From: JAZSNA01 sp045536135
GTDB lineage: Bacteria > Pseudomonadota > Alphaproteobacteria > CAAHEQ01 > UBA3637
Assembly (NCBI GenBank): GCA_045536135.1
Contig: JAZSNA010000025.1
Location: 1-60,728, forward strand
DNA: 60,728 bases
Direction: 5' to 3'
Part shown: positions 8,304-16,456 of the stretch, one piece after another
Layout of the letters: each line of letters begins with the position of its first letter
Numbering within the stretch: position 1 is the first letter of the stretch
Program-made: the position numbers and the translations under genes
Notes under the pieces: generated by a model
Told to the model about the DNA's origin: nothing
The model's input: the letters and a program-made list of their open reading frames with translations, nothing else
Database searches by the model: none

Positions 8304-8785
8304 GACCAGAAATTCCTGTTATTCGTCAAGCCTCTTTATTAAAATTGTCATTACCGCGGTATCGGGATGGCGTTGGAACAATTTTGGATGTTTTTTCGGC
8401 AAATATCGATACAATTCAGTTAGATCCCGGCGAAATACATGAAATTTCCCTTGGTTTTACAATGGCCTTACCTTTGGGGTTAGAGGCTCAAATCCGTTCA
8501 TCCGATATCTTATTAAAAGAAGGGGTCACCGTATTGGGCGGTATCAAAACCATTGATGCATCTCATCGGGATGAAATTAAAATTTATTTAATCAATCAAT
8601 CCGAAAAATCCTGTCTGATTCGTCGAGGCCAGGTTGTCGCCGAAATGATTTTTGCCCCGGTTGTTCGAATAAAATGGGATGAAATTGAAATGACATCATC
8701 CACCAATACCTCCCAAAACCAACCATCGCCTCCATCGGAACAAAATACATCGGATACATCATCTGATGACGGAGAAAAAGAATGA
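8300..8785 (+). CDS. Divergent dUTPase-fold protein
   Basis: 161 residues with the trimeric dUTPase core order. Motif 3 (TVLGGIKTIDASHRDEI) keeps the catalytic-type Asp86, and motif 4 (RRGQVVAEMIFAP) is present. Key elements are altered. Motif 2 reads RSSDILLKEG instead of the usual RSGL pattern. The uracil-stacking Tyr after motif 3 is His89. The glycine-rich motif 5 is missing, replaced by a Ser/Thr/Gln-rich acidic tail (about 132-161). It may be a weak dUTPase, one with another nucleotide preference, or a non-catalytic relative. It lies in the obgE operon with ATGA overlaps on both sides. Confidence 0.7.
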   Translation: MRPEIPVIRQASLLKLSLPRYRDGVGTILDVFSANIDTIQLDPGEIHEISLGFTMALPLGLEAQIRSSDILLKEGVTVLGGIKTIDASHRDEIKIYLINQSEKSCLIRRGQVVAEMIFAPVVRIKWDEIEMTSSTNTSQNQPSPPSEQNTSDTSSDDGEKE

Positions 8786-9219
8786 AATACTTCGTGCTAT
8801 TCTTCCTTTTATCCTTTGGAATTTATGCACAAAATGAATATGGTTTTTTGAAAAATAACCCTTCTAATTTACGAGTCGGTCCCGGAAAACGATTTCCGAT
8901 TATTTGGGTTTATCAACAAAAAAATTTACCGGTAAAAATTATTGATACTTATCCAGATTGGTATAAAATTGAAGATAAATGGGGACAAACCGGATGGGTA
9001 GCCAAACAAAATATTTCAACCCAAAAAAAAATGGCAATGACCAACGATGACGGTGAAGTTTTAATGTATAAAAAAGCGAATAAAAAATCACCGCTTAATG
9101 CCATTTTAAAAGGACGTTTTATTTTAACCGTTAAAAAATGTGATAGAGATTTCTGTTTCGTTGAAATTCCGAATTACAAGGGATATATATTACGTCAAGA
9201 TTTGTGGGGTGATGTATGA
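8782..9219 (+). CDS. Secreted SH3b-domain protein
   Basis: 145 residues with a signal peptide (MKYFVLFFLLSFGIYA) followed by two SH3-like repeats. The first shows NLRVGPGKRFPIIWV and DWYKIED-WGQTGWV, the pattern of bacterial SH3b (DUF1058-type) domains. The second is more divergent (about 85-145). Known SH3b domains bind peptidoglycan or regulate envelope enzymes. The role here is inferred from the fold only. It overlaps its neighbours by 4 bases on each side within the obgE operon. Confidence 0.75.
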   Translation: MKYFVLFFLLSFGIYAQNEYGFLKNNPSNLRVGPGKRFPIIWVYQQKNLPVKIIDTYPDWYKIEDKWGQTGWVAKQNISTQKKMAMTNDDGEVLMYKKANKKSPLNAILKGRFILTVKKCDRDFCFVEIPNYKGYILRQDLWGDV

Positions 9220-10208
9220 AGTTTTTTTTCTTCTTTTTCTTTTTTTGTATTTCGCTGTCGGCAAACACTTCTGTCAAGGGTTGGACACCATCCGGTCCGA
9301 TTGAATATACCAAAGAAGCTGTTCGGGAAAATTTAATCTGGGATATTGAAAAAAAATGTTTAATCAAATATTTCGGAGGATATAATCCGGCTCTTTTTAT
9401 TAAATTAACCAAAGATGAATGCCTTGATACCGGATACCACGAAGTTCAAATTTTGAACAATAATTTACCACATGCGGAATTAAAGGGGTATTTTTTAGGG
9501 GGATATTTTTTGGGCAATACTCCACTCAATGCAGTTTTATTAAAAAGGTCCGCCGAACCGGACGGCCATCAAAATCTGTTTTATTATATTGATTCATCAA
9601 AAGATCTTGAAGCCGTTTTCTTGGGCAAAATGGTTCAAAATAATGATTTTGACATGAATGTTTGTGATGCCTTTGACTTAATTATTGTTTCAGATAATAA
9701 ACTTTTATTTACGGATGAGCTTGTTCGAGGCAATTTATTTTTATTAGCCCAAAATTATGCCGCTAAAATTTGTCCCAATACAAAAAAAATGATTGTTCGC
9801 TTTTCAGATAATCCCGAAACCTATCATCAAGAGTATCTTCAAACTTACTATTTTAAAAAAGAGTATAATCGTTGGGTGACAGATAAACCCTTACCTTTAT
9901 TTTCGCAGACTAAAATTGAAAATCCGATTCACTTGATTTTAACAGCCAATATATTTAATCAAAAAGCCGCCGGACGATTAATTGCCCATATTTATCAAAA
10001 AGGAGATACATTTTGGACAGATTATCCATTTGTAATGGAGGTCAAATCCAAAACGGATTTAGGATGGTTTATGATTGATGGCGAGATTGAGGCGATGAAT
10101 AATTTCGACAAAAAAAGATCCGGAATTCCGATTGATGAATGGGCCGGTTATCTTTATATTCAATCATCACAAAAATGTGGAGAAGTCAAATGTACCGATA
10201 TCCAATAA
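9216..10208 (+). CDS. Secreted protein of unknown function, poly-T tract at start
   Basis: 330 residues. The signal peptide is extreme: a run of phenylalanines encoded by T-tracts immediately after the ATG, then CISLSANTS as likely cleavage region. The mature part has scattered Cys (in ECLDTG, DVCDAF-like, KICPNTK, CGEVKC) that could form periplasmic disulfides. I do not recognise a domain. It is translationally coupled to the SH3 gene (ATGA) and overlaps the next gene by 19 bases. The T-tracts are prone to slippage, so expression could vary. Confidence 0.65.
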   Translation: MKFFFFFFFFCISLSANTSVKGWTPSGPIEYTKEAVRENLIWDIEKKCLIKYFGGYNPALFIKLTKDECLDTGYHEVQILNNNLPHAELKGYFLGGYFLGNTPLNAVLLKRSAEPDGHQNLFYYIDSSKDLEAVFLGKMVQNNDFDMNVCDAFDLIIVSDNKLLFTDELVRGNLFLLAQNYAAKICPNTKKMIVRFSDNPETYHQEYLQTYYFKKEYNRWVTDKPLPLFSQTKIENPIHLILTANIFNQKAAGRLIAHIYQKGDTFWTDYPFVMEVKSKTDLGWFMIDGEIEAMNNFDKKRSGIPIDEWAGYLYIQSSQKCGEVKCTDIQ

Positions 10209-10855
10209 CCGTTCGATTACTTTTTTTAATCGGGTTAATTTTTATCCTATGCACATCTTATTTCGTTTTTTCAGAAAAAAAATATCATTTAGATAATTAT
10301 CCGTTTGAACATTATTTATCAAACCTTAAAATTAAACGAGGAGAACAATTTTTACATATTGAAACACCTGATGCTTATATCAATCTGGTTGATTATGCAC
10401 GTCAAAAGGAACGAACACCATCAACATTGCGAGCCAAATTAAAATCCTATACACCACATCTCTTTTTTAAAGAACCGCTACTCACTCTTTTAGCCGCCGG
10501 ATATCAGGATTTGCACGGATTATTTGTTATTGATCTTAATCAGCAGGAAAGACAGGTTGTGACTTCTTTCCGTTTCTTTGATCCATCGGTCGCCGATATT
10601 TATTTAACCTTTATTTTTTCAAATGTTGAACCCGACTTTATTTCTAAAATGGAAAGATTATTCTTAAATAATAATCTTTCTTTGAGCTATCTTTTAAAAA
10701 ATTATAAATATACTTTAAAAGTTAAAATTATTGATCACGGTTTTAAAGAAAAATATCAAAAATACCTTGATTTAATGCCTCCGACAGATGAAAAATATCT
10801 ATGGGTTGAAAAATATTTTTCATCACCTTCGGATGGTTTTGAATATGTCGGTTAA
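10190..10855 (+). CDS. Membrane-anchored protein of unknown function
   Basis: 221 residues from the ATG at 10190, chosen because GGAGAAG precedes it. The longer upstream frame has no ribosome site. One N-terminal membrane segment (about 8-28, LLFLIGLIFILCTSYFVF) anchors a ~190-residue region without Cys. No family recognised. It is the last gene of the obgE operon. Given the two preceding secreted proteins, an envelope role is likely but unproven. Confidence 0.6.
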   Translation: MYRYPITVRLLFLIGLIFILCTSYFVFSEKKYHLDNYPFEHYLSNLKIKRGEQFLHIETPDAYINLVDYARQKERTPSTLRAKLKSYTPHLFFKEPLLTLLAAGYQDLHGLFVIDLNQQERQVVTSFRFFDPSVADIYLTFIFSNVEPDFISKMERLFLNNNLSLSYLLKNYKYTLKVKIIDHGFKEKYQKYLDLMPPTDEKYLWVEKYFSSPSDGFEYVG

Positions 10856-10862
10856 AAAAAAC

Positions 10863-10890
10863 TTGAAAAGAAATAATAATCCTTTATGAT
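10863..10890 (+). promoter_or_regulatory. pyrG promoter
   Basis: TTGAAA (10863-10868), 16 bp, TATGAT (10885-10890). AAGGAG precedes the pyrG ATG. Confidence 0.5.
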
Positions 10891-10916
10891 AATGTCAAAA
10901 TAAAAAGGAGTAAATT

Positions 10917-12485
10917 ATGACAAAATATGTTTTCATTTTAGGCGGTGTTGTTTCATCTTTGGGCAAAGGTATTGCATCGGCATCTATCGGTGCATTATTA
11001 TCGGCTCGCGGCTATAAGGTTCGAATGCGTAAAATGGACCCGTATTTAAATATTGATCCGGGTGCGATGTCTCCCTTGCAACACGGCGAAGTTTTTGTCA
11101 CAGATGACGGTGCCGAAACAGATTTGGATTTGGGGCATTATGAACGTTTTTCGGGCATATCCTGTCGTAAAACAGATACAGTATCCGGCGGTAAAATCTT
11201 TAATCGGGTTTTAACAAAGGAAAGACAAGGGTATTATTCCAGCGCCACAATTCAAATGATTCCCCATGTGACCGATGAAATAAAATTATTTATGAATTCG
11301 GATTTAGACAATGAAGATTTTGTTTTATATGAAGTCGGCGGAACGGTCGGTGATATTGAAGGAACGTTATTCTTGGAAGCGGTTCGTCAATTCATTCATG
11401 AAAAAGGAAGGGATAATTGTGCCGTCGTTTTATTAACTTTATTGCCTTATATCCCAACTGCCGGAGAATTAAAAACAAAACCAACGCAACATGCGGTTAA
11501 AAAATTGTTGGAAATGGGAATACAAGCCGATATTTTACTTTGTCGCAGCCCGATGGAAATTCCCATTAACGAACGTAAAAAACTCGGTTTATTCTGTAAT
11601 GTCGAAACAGACGATGTTGTTGCAGCATTAGATGTCGATAATATCTATAAAATTCCAATCACATATCATGAGCAAGGATTGGATACCCAAGTTTTAAAGC
11701 ATTTTGGTATGTTGGATACTGCCCCGAAACCGAATTTGGGGAAATGGGAACATATCTGTCAAACCATGGCTCAATCCCAAAAAGAAGTCCGTATCGGTAT
11801 TGTCGGTAAATATTGTGCCTTACCGGATGCATATAAATCTTTAATCGAATCATTAACACACGCCGGAATCGCCAATGAGGCTTTAATCAAGAAAATTTGG
11901 ATTGATTGTCATCAACTTGAACAAATGGATGAAGACGAATTTAATCGAACAATGGACGGACTCGATGGGATTCTTGTTCCGGGCGGTTTTGGAGAAGCCG
12001 GTGTTTTGGGCAAAATACGGGCGATTAAATATGCTCGGGAAAATAAAATACCGTTCTTTGGTGTTTGTTTAGGCATGCAATTGGCTGTTATTGAAGCTTG
12101 TCAAAATCTGTTGAATATTCCCGAAGCCTATTCAACCGAATTTAATCCAGATTGTGTTCCCGTCGTTCATCAAGTTAATCCAGAAGCACGATTGGGTGCT
12201 TATCAGTGTTTAATCTCTCCAAATACAAAGGCTCATCAAATTTATCAAAAAGATATTATCTGTGAGCGACATCGGAATTTATATGAAGTTAATTCAAAAT
12301 ATGAAAAAGAATTGGCTGAAAAAGGATTTATTATTTCCGCAAAATCTGTTGAAGATCAGTTGCCGGAAATTATTGAAATCCCCAATCATCCGTTCTTTGT
12401 GGCTTCATTATTCCATCCGGATTTAAAATCAAAACCGTTTGATCCGGCTCCACTTATTGTCGCCTTTATCAAAGCCTGTATTTAA
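10917..12485 (+). CDS. pyrG: CTP synthase
   Basis: 522 residues. The synthetase domain (1-~265) starts with KYVFILGGVVSSLGKGI, a P-loop-like nucleotide site, with the conserved GGTVGDIEG. The glutamine amidotransferase domain (~290-522) has PGGFGEAGVLGK and the nucleophile elbow FFGVCLGMQ, with the His-Glu pair in FHPDLKSKP. Known: makes CTP from UTP, ATP and glutamine. It is somewhat shorter than the E. coli enzyme (545), with no missing motif seen. Its stop overlaps the convergent channel gene by 4 bases. Confidence 0.96.
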   Translation: MTKYVFILGGVVSSLGKGIASASIGALLSARGYKVRMRKMDPYLNIDPGAMSPLQHGEVFVTDDGAETDLDLGHYERFSGISCRKTDTVSGGKIFNRVLTKERQGYYSSATIQMIPHVTDEIKLFMNSDLDNEDFVLYEVGGTVGDIEGTLFLEAVRQFIHEKGRDNCAVVLLTLLPYIPTAGELKTKPTQHAVKKLLEMGIQADILLCRSPMEIPINERKKLGLFCNVETDDVVAALDVDNIYKIPITYHEQGLDTQVLKHFGMLDTAPKPNLGKWEHICQTMAQSQKEVRIGIVGKYCALPDAYKSLIESLTHAGIANEALIKKIWIDCHQLEQMDEDEFNRTMDGLDGILVPGGFGEAGVLGKIRAIKYARENKIPFFGVCLGMQLAVIEACQNLLNIPEAYSTEFNPDCVPVVHQVNPEARLGAYQCLISPNTKAHQIYQKDIICERHRNLYEVNSKYEKELAEKGFIISAKSVEDQLPEIIEIPNHPFFVASLFHPDLKSKPFDPAPLIVAFIKACI

Positions 12486-13042
12486 GGTTCTTGTTCGACA
12501 AGATATAATGTTCCGATACTGATTGCCGTTATTTGGTAAAATAACCCGAATAACATTTCCAAATTGGCAATTAATCTGCCATACGATATAGGATGAATAT
12601 CGCCATATCCGACTGTTGTCAGTGTTGTAATTGAAAAATAAAGATTATTCCAAAAACCGGATGCATCGGTCAATTGTTGCGAATCGTAAACAATGCCAAA
12701 ACCAATCGCCAGTCCCAAAAAACCGAACAGTATCGAATAAAGTATCATTGAACGAGTCGCAACAATAAAACTTTGCGGTTGCGGATTCTTTTTATAAAAA
12801 TGTAAATGCCATGTTCGAATGTTCGACATTGTTCGATTTAAAATCCATGTACTGAATGTCAAGGTGAAAAATACCGCATACACAACAGAAAATAACGATT
12901 TCGTCACATACATCATCATAATTAAAATTATGGAAATCGGCAACGGCATCCCTGAAAACCACAAACAAAATCCAACAATATATTTGGATATTGATGTGTT
13001 TGATATATGTCCCATAATTTGTTTAAAAGAAAAACGACTCAT
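12482..13042 (-). CDS. Two-pore-helix potassium channel (ion_trans_2)
   Basis: 186 residues. Two hydrophobic N-terminal helices (about 15-60), then an outer helix, pore loop and inner helix carrying the selectivity filter TTLTTVGYGD. The GYGD signature indicates K+ selectivity. No RCK/TrkA domain follows, so gating is unknown. The -10-like TATATA lies 6 bases before the ATG, so this may be another leaderless message. It converges with pyrG. Confidence 0.85.
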   Translation of the reverse strand: MSRFSFKQIMGHISNTSISKYIVGFCLWFSGMPLPISIILIMMMYVTKSLFSVVYAVFFTLTFSTWILNRTMSNIRTWHLHFYKKNPQPQSFIVATRSMILYSILFGFLGLAIGFGIVYDSQQLTDASGFWNNLYFSITTLTTVGYGDIHPISYGRLIANLEMLFGLFYQITAISIGTLYLVEQEP

Positions 13043-13082
13043 ACCCTTTATATAGGCACAAGTCGTCTTTTTTTAAAGATGC

Positions 13083-13976
13083 TTAATTATTTTCATCCAT
13101 ATCATTCGGACGTGCATTTAAAAAATATAGCATCGGAACGGCAAGAAAAATTGAAGAATAAAAGCTGATGATAACACCAACCAACATTGAAATGCTAAAT
13201 CCATCCAATGCATCCGTTCCAAAAATAATTAACGTGATTAAAACAAACATCGTGGACAATGTCGTTAAAACAGAACGTCCCAATGTTTGGGTCATACTTT
13301 TATTTAAAATATCTTTTAAAGACGATTTCCGATATTTTTTCAGATTTTCACGAATACGGTCAAAGGTCACGACCGTATCATTTGTTCCATAACCGGCTAA
13401 TGATAAAATACCCGCGACAACCGTTAAGTTAAAATCCAATCCAAAAACGGAAAAGAAACCAATTGTTAAAACTAAATCATGAGCCAACGCCAATATCGCT
13501 GATATAGAAAATTGCCATTCAAAGCGGAACCAAATATACAGTGCAATTGCAATTAACGCCACAACGGAAGCCCATAAACTTTTATTAAACAGCTCATTAC
13601 CGACCTTTGGGCCGATTGCTTCAACTTTTGTATATTCCGTATCTGCTGGCAAAATAGATTGAATTCTTTCAACAACTGCCGATACGGACTTTTCATCCGC
13701 CGTATCCACAGAAGCACTAATTAAAATTTCCCGTCCGTTGGCCCCAATACTTTGAAGCGAGACATCTTTTAAATCCAATCCCGATAATTGAGTCCGAATT
13801 TCGCTTAAATTAGCTTCCTGACTTAATTGAGCTTCTATTGAAAGACCGCCTTTAAAGTCAATTCCCAAATTTAATCCTTTTGTCCAAAAAGAATAAATCG
13901 AAACAGCAATCAAAATACCGGATAAAATAAATGCCGGAATACCCCACTTCACATAATTAAAATCTTTTTTCATCAT
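13083..13976 (-). CDS. secF: Protein translocase subunit SecF
   Basis: About 297 residues. The N-terminal membrane segment (about 10-30) is followed by the LGIDFKGG motif of SecD/F proteins, a periplasmic P4-type domain and five C-terminal membrane segments with GYGTNDTVVTFDRIRE. Known: with SecD and YajC it uses the proton (or sodium) gradient to assist late Sec export. I moved the start from a non-ribosome-site upstream codon to ATGATG at 13976/13973 behind AGGGAGGA. It follows secD closely in yajC-secD-secF order. Confidence 0.93.
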   Translation of the reverse strand: MMKKDFNYVKWGIPAFILSGILIAVSIYSFWTKGLNLGIDFKGGLSIEAQLSQEANLSEIRTQLSGLDLKDVSLQSIGANGREILISASVDTADEKSVSAVVERIQSILPADTEYTKVEAIGPKVGNELFNKSLWASVVALIAIALYIWFRFEWQFSISAILALAHDLVLTIGFFSVFGLDFNLTVVAGILSLAGYGTNDTVVTFDRIRENLKKYRKSSLKDILNKSMTQTLGRSVLTTLSTMFVLITLIIFGTDALDGFSISMLVGVIISFYSSIFLAVPMLYFLNARPNDMDENN

Positions 13977-13986
13977 ATTCCTCCCT

Positions 13987-15555
13987 TTATTTTCCAAAGC
14001 CAATTTTAATATCTTTCGGTTTTCTGATATGGTACCAAATTAAAATGATAAATTTCGTCACCATCTCAGCCGTAAATAAAGATGTAATAACACCAATTGT
14101 TAAAGTCACACTAAAACCCTTAATTGGTCCAGAACCCATAAAGAATAGCATTAAGGCCGCCACCAATGTCGTCACTTGACCATCCAAAATTGCAGAAAAA
14201 GAATTTCCGAAGCCGGCATCAATAATTTGACGAGGCGAACGTCCCAAAGCTTTTTCTTCCTTCATTCTGGAATAAATTAAAACATTACTGTCTACGGCCA
14301 TACCGATTGTCAACACAATACCCGCAATACCCGGTAAAGTTAATGTCGCATTCATGATACTTAACAAAGCCAACAATAATGCCACATTCAAAATCAAGGC
14401 AATATTTGCAAACATTCCAAACCAACCATATACAGCTATCATAAAAGCAAAAACAATCAAAGCTCCAATGATACAAGACCATACACCGGAGCGAATTGAA
14501 TCCGTCCCCAAACTGGCACCGACAACTTTTTCTTCAATAATTTTAAGAGGTGCCGGCAACGCTCCTGAACGTAATAACAATGCTAAATCAGACGCACTTT
14601 CGGCCGTAAAATTGCCAGTAATAATACCCGAAGCACCAATCGGTCCGTTAATAACCGGCGCAGAAATCACATTACCATCCAAAACAATGGCCAAACGTTT
14701 TCCAATATTTTCAGTGGTCGCACGTTCAAAGGCTTTTGCTCCACTAGTTTTAAAGGTAAATGATACAACCGGTTGACCGTCTTGAAAAATCGTACGAGCA
14801 TCTTGTAGTTGTTCGCCCCCCACAACAGCCGAACGCTTAATAATCATGTATCCGCCCTCTCCGGATATCATTTGACTATCTACCGGAATTTTTCCCATTT
14901 TAGCATCAGTCAAAGAAACACCTTCATTAACTAAATGGAATGTCATCTTGGCTGTTTTACCTAAAAGAGCTTTCATCTCGTCCGGATTATCAACCCCTGG
15001 TAATTGAATTAGGATACGATTTTCACCCATTCGAGATATTGACGGTTCACGTGTTCCCATATCGTCAATCCGCCGACGAACAATATCAATCGATTGATCT
15101 ATTGCACCGGCAATCATTTGTTTCATCATTTGATCCGTATAAGATAATGATACCGTATTTCCAGCTATTTGAATATTAAATTCTGCCGGATACTCCTTGG
15201 AAATTAAATTTTTGGCATCTGCAATTTTATCTGTATTTGTAATACGGAAAGTCAAAACATTTTCTTCCAAATTAAAATTAGAATATAAAATCCGTTTTGT
15301 CCGTAAAATAGAACGTAAGTTTTCGGCAACGCCTGTTAATCGTTCCTTAATCATACTTTGATCATCCAATTCCAAAAGCAAGGATGAACCTCCCTTTAAA
15401 TCCAATCCCAAAGCGGCAGGGTGCCAAACATCCTTTATCCCTTGAGGCAAACGATTAAAAGTTTCTGTCGGAATAAAATTCGGTACTGAAAATAATATTC
15501 CAAAAACTGATACAATAATAACGGTCCATGCCCGCCATTTTGAATAACCAAACAT
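13987..15555 (-). CDS. secD: Protein translocase subunit SecD
   Basis: 522 residues. One N-terminal membrane helix, then GLDLKGGSSLLLELD, the large P1 periplasmic domain (MGTREPSISRMGENRILIQLPG) and six C-terminal membrane segments including LTLPGIAGIVLTIGMAVDSNV. This is the standard SecD layout, with a compact P1 domain. It partners with SecF and YajC encoded on either side, giving a complete accessory module for the Sec channel. Confidence 0.95.
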   Translation of the reverse strand: MFGYSKWRAWTVIIVSVFGILFSVPNFIPTETFNRLPQGIKDVWHPAALGLDLKGGSSLLLELDDQSMIKERLTGVAENLRSILRTKRILYSNFNLEENVLTFRITNTDKIADAKNLISKEYPAEFNIQIAGNTVSLSYTDQMMKQMIAGAIDQSIDIVRRRIDDMGTREPSISRMGENRILIQLPGVDNPDEMKALLGKTAKMTFHLVNEGVSLTDAKMGKIPVDSQMISGEGGYMIIKRSAVVGGEQLQDARTIFQDGQPVVSFTFKTSGAKAFERATTENIGKRLAIVLDGNVISAPVINGPIGASGIITGNFTAESASDLALLLRSGALPAPLKIIEEKVVGASLGTDSIRSGVWSCIIGALIVFAFMIAVYGWFGMFANIALILNVALLLALLSIMNATLTLPGIAGIVLTIGMAVDSNVLIYSRMKEEKALGRSPRQIIDAGFGNSFSAILDGQVTTLVAALMLFFMGSGPIKGFSVTLTIGVITSLFTAEMVTKFIILIWYHIRKPKDIKIGFGK

Positions 15556-15557
15556 AA

Positions 15558-15836
15558 TTAAGCTCCTTCAATTGGTGTTAATAAAGATTTTACCGCCTTA
15601 ATCTGAGTTCCTTTGGCGATTTCAACCATAACTTCATCGTTATCCGATAAAGATGTAATTTTTCCATAAATCCCGTTAATTAAAACCATATCCCCGACTT
15701 TCAACGCATCAATTCGACGTTGATGTTCTGCTATACGTTTCTTTTGCGGACGAATAAGCAAAAAATAAAAAATTAAAAAAATCAACGCTAACTGGATTGC
15801 AGCATAAAGCCCCGAATTCATTGTTGTTTCTGTCAT
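15558..15836 (-). CDS. yajC: Preprotein translocase subunit YajC
   Basis: 92 residues. A single membrane helix (about 12-28, LALIFLIFYFLLIRPQKKR) is followed by the conserved cytoplasmic domain (HQRRIDALKVGDMVLINGIYGKI). It is the first gene of the yajC-secD-secF operon, 2 bases before secD, behind a clear promoter at 15865-15892. Confidence 0.93.
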   Translation of the reverse strand: MTETTMNSGLYAAIQLALIFLIFYFLLIRPQKKRIAEHQRRIDALKVGDMVLINGIYGKITSLSDNDEVMVEIAKGTQIKAVKSLLTPIEGA

Positions 15837-15864
15837 AAATTTTTCCTTTCAAATACTGCCATAC

Positions 15865-15892
15865 AATATAGCAAAATTCCTTAAAAATGCAA
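15865..15892 (-). promoter_or_regulatory. Promoter of the yajC-secDF operon
   Basis: On the minus strand, TTGCAT (15892-15887), 16 bp, TATATT (15870-15865). It lies just downstream of the broken hydrolase paralogue. GAAAGGA precedes the yajC ATG. Confidence 0.6.
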
Positions 15893-15895
15893 GGA

Positions 15896-16231
15896 TTATT
15901 TTCGAACAATCCGTTCAAAGGCGAATCGTTTTTTAAATTTTTCAATCACCGATGAAATCAATTTCATTTCCTCATTCTGTGTCAGCGGGCAAAAGCTTGA
16001 CCGAATAATCTGGCACGGACGGTCAATATATAAAATATTTTCAGATGTATCTTTTCGAACAAGATATTGATCGGCATTCACATAAACAATCAATGGCGAG
16101 GCTGTATCCGATATCCGATACCAAGTCGCAACCGCAACCTGATTAACACTAACCACCTCGAACCGCATTTCTTTTAACGGATTTTTAGTCATACATGCCA
16201 TCAATAAAATAAATAAAAATATTTTTTTCAT
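15896..16231 (-). pseudogene. Truncated paralogue of the hydrolase lipoprotein
   Basis: 111 residues. It starts MKKIFLFILLMACMT, a lipoprotein-like signal, then PLIVYVNADQYL and YIDRPCQIIRSSFCP. These align with PLYVYIEGDGYAF and YLGRPCQYIMSDICR of the 239-residue lipoprotein at 1029. The frame stops where the paralogue continues into the catalytic GYSGG elbow, so the nucleophile, acid and His are all lost. It may still be expressed as a short lipoprotein: TATAAT lies 6 bases before its ATG. I call it a pseudogene on the missing catalytic half; a shortened functional protein is the alternative. Confidence 0.6.
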
Positions 16232-16285
16232 ACTCCGATTATAACAATAAAAAAATAAAAAATAAAGATATTTTTAAAAAAAGAC

Positions 16286-16314
16286 TTGACAAGACAGGAT
16301 TTTTTATGTATTTT
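16286..16314 (+). promoter_or_regulatory. tRNA-Lys promoter
   Basis: TTGACA (16286-16291), 17 bp, TATTTT (16309-16314). The expected start is about 7 bases before the mature tRNA. Confidence 0.65.
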
Positions 16315-16327
16315 AGCATCTGTTTTT

Positions 16328-16403
16328 GAGTGTGTAGCTCAGTCGGTAGAGCATCTGACTTTTAATCAGAGGGCCCTGGGTTCGAGTCCCAGCACGCTCA
16401 CCA
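16328..16403 (+). tRNA. tRNA-Lys (anticodon TTT)
   Basis: A 76-base cloverleaf with encoded CCA. Acceptor GAGTGTG pairs with CACGCTC (one G-T). The D arm is GCTC/GAGC. The anticodon stem TCTGA/TCAGA closes loop CTTTTAA, with anticodon TTT at 16361-16363. The T arm carries TTCGAGT. It is a single-gene unit with its own promoter and a strong terminator directly behind it. Confidence 0.95.
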
Positions 16404-16408
16404 TTTTG

Positions 16409-16440
16409 AAAAAGTCGTCTGAAAAGGCGACTTTTTATTT
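16409..16440 (+). terminator. Intrinsic terminator of tRNA-Lys
   Basis: Stem AAAAAGTCGTCT / AGGCGACTTTTT around a GAAA tetraloop, ending in a T-run. Read on the minus strand it has the matching T-run on its other side. The M16-like gene's 3' end is at 16457, so it may serve both genes. Confidence 0.8.
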
Positions 16441-16456
16441 TATCATTCTTTTCATT

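Noticed and set aside
13031..13067. Hairpin ACGACT/AGTCGT followed by a T-run, considered as a terminator
   Set aside because: The loop is about 20 bases and holds the channel gene's start codon and -10 box, so a chance pairing is more likely.
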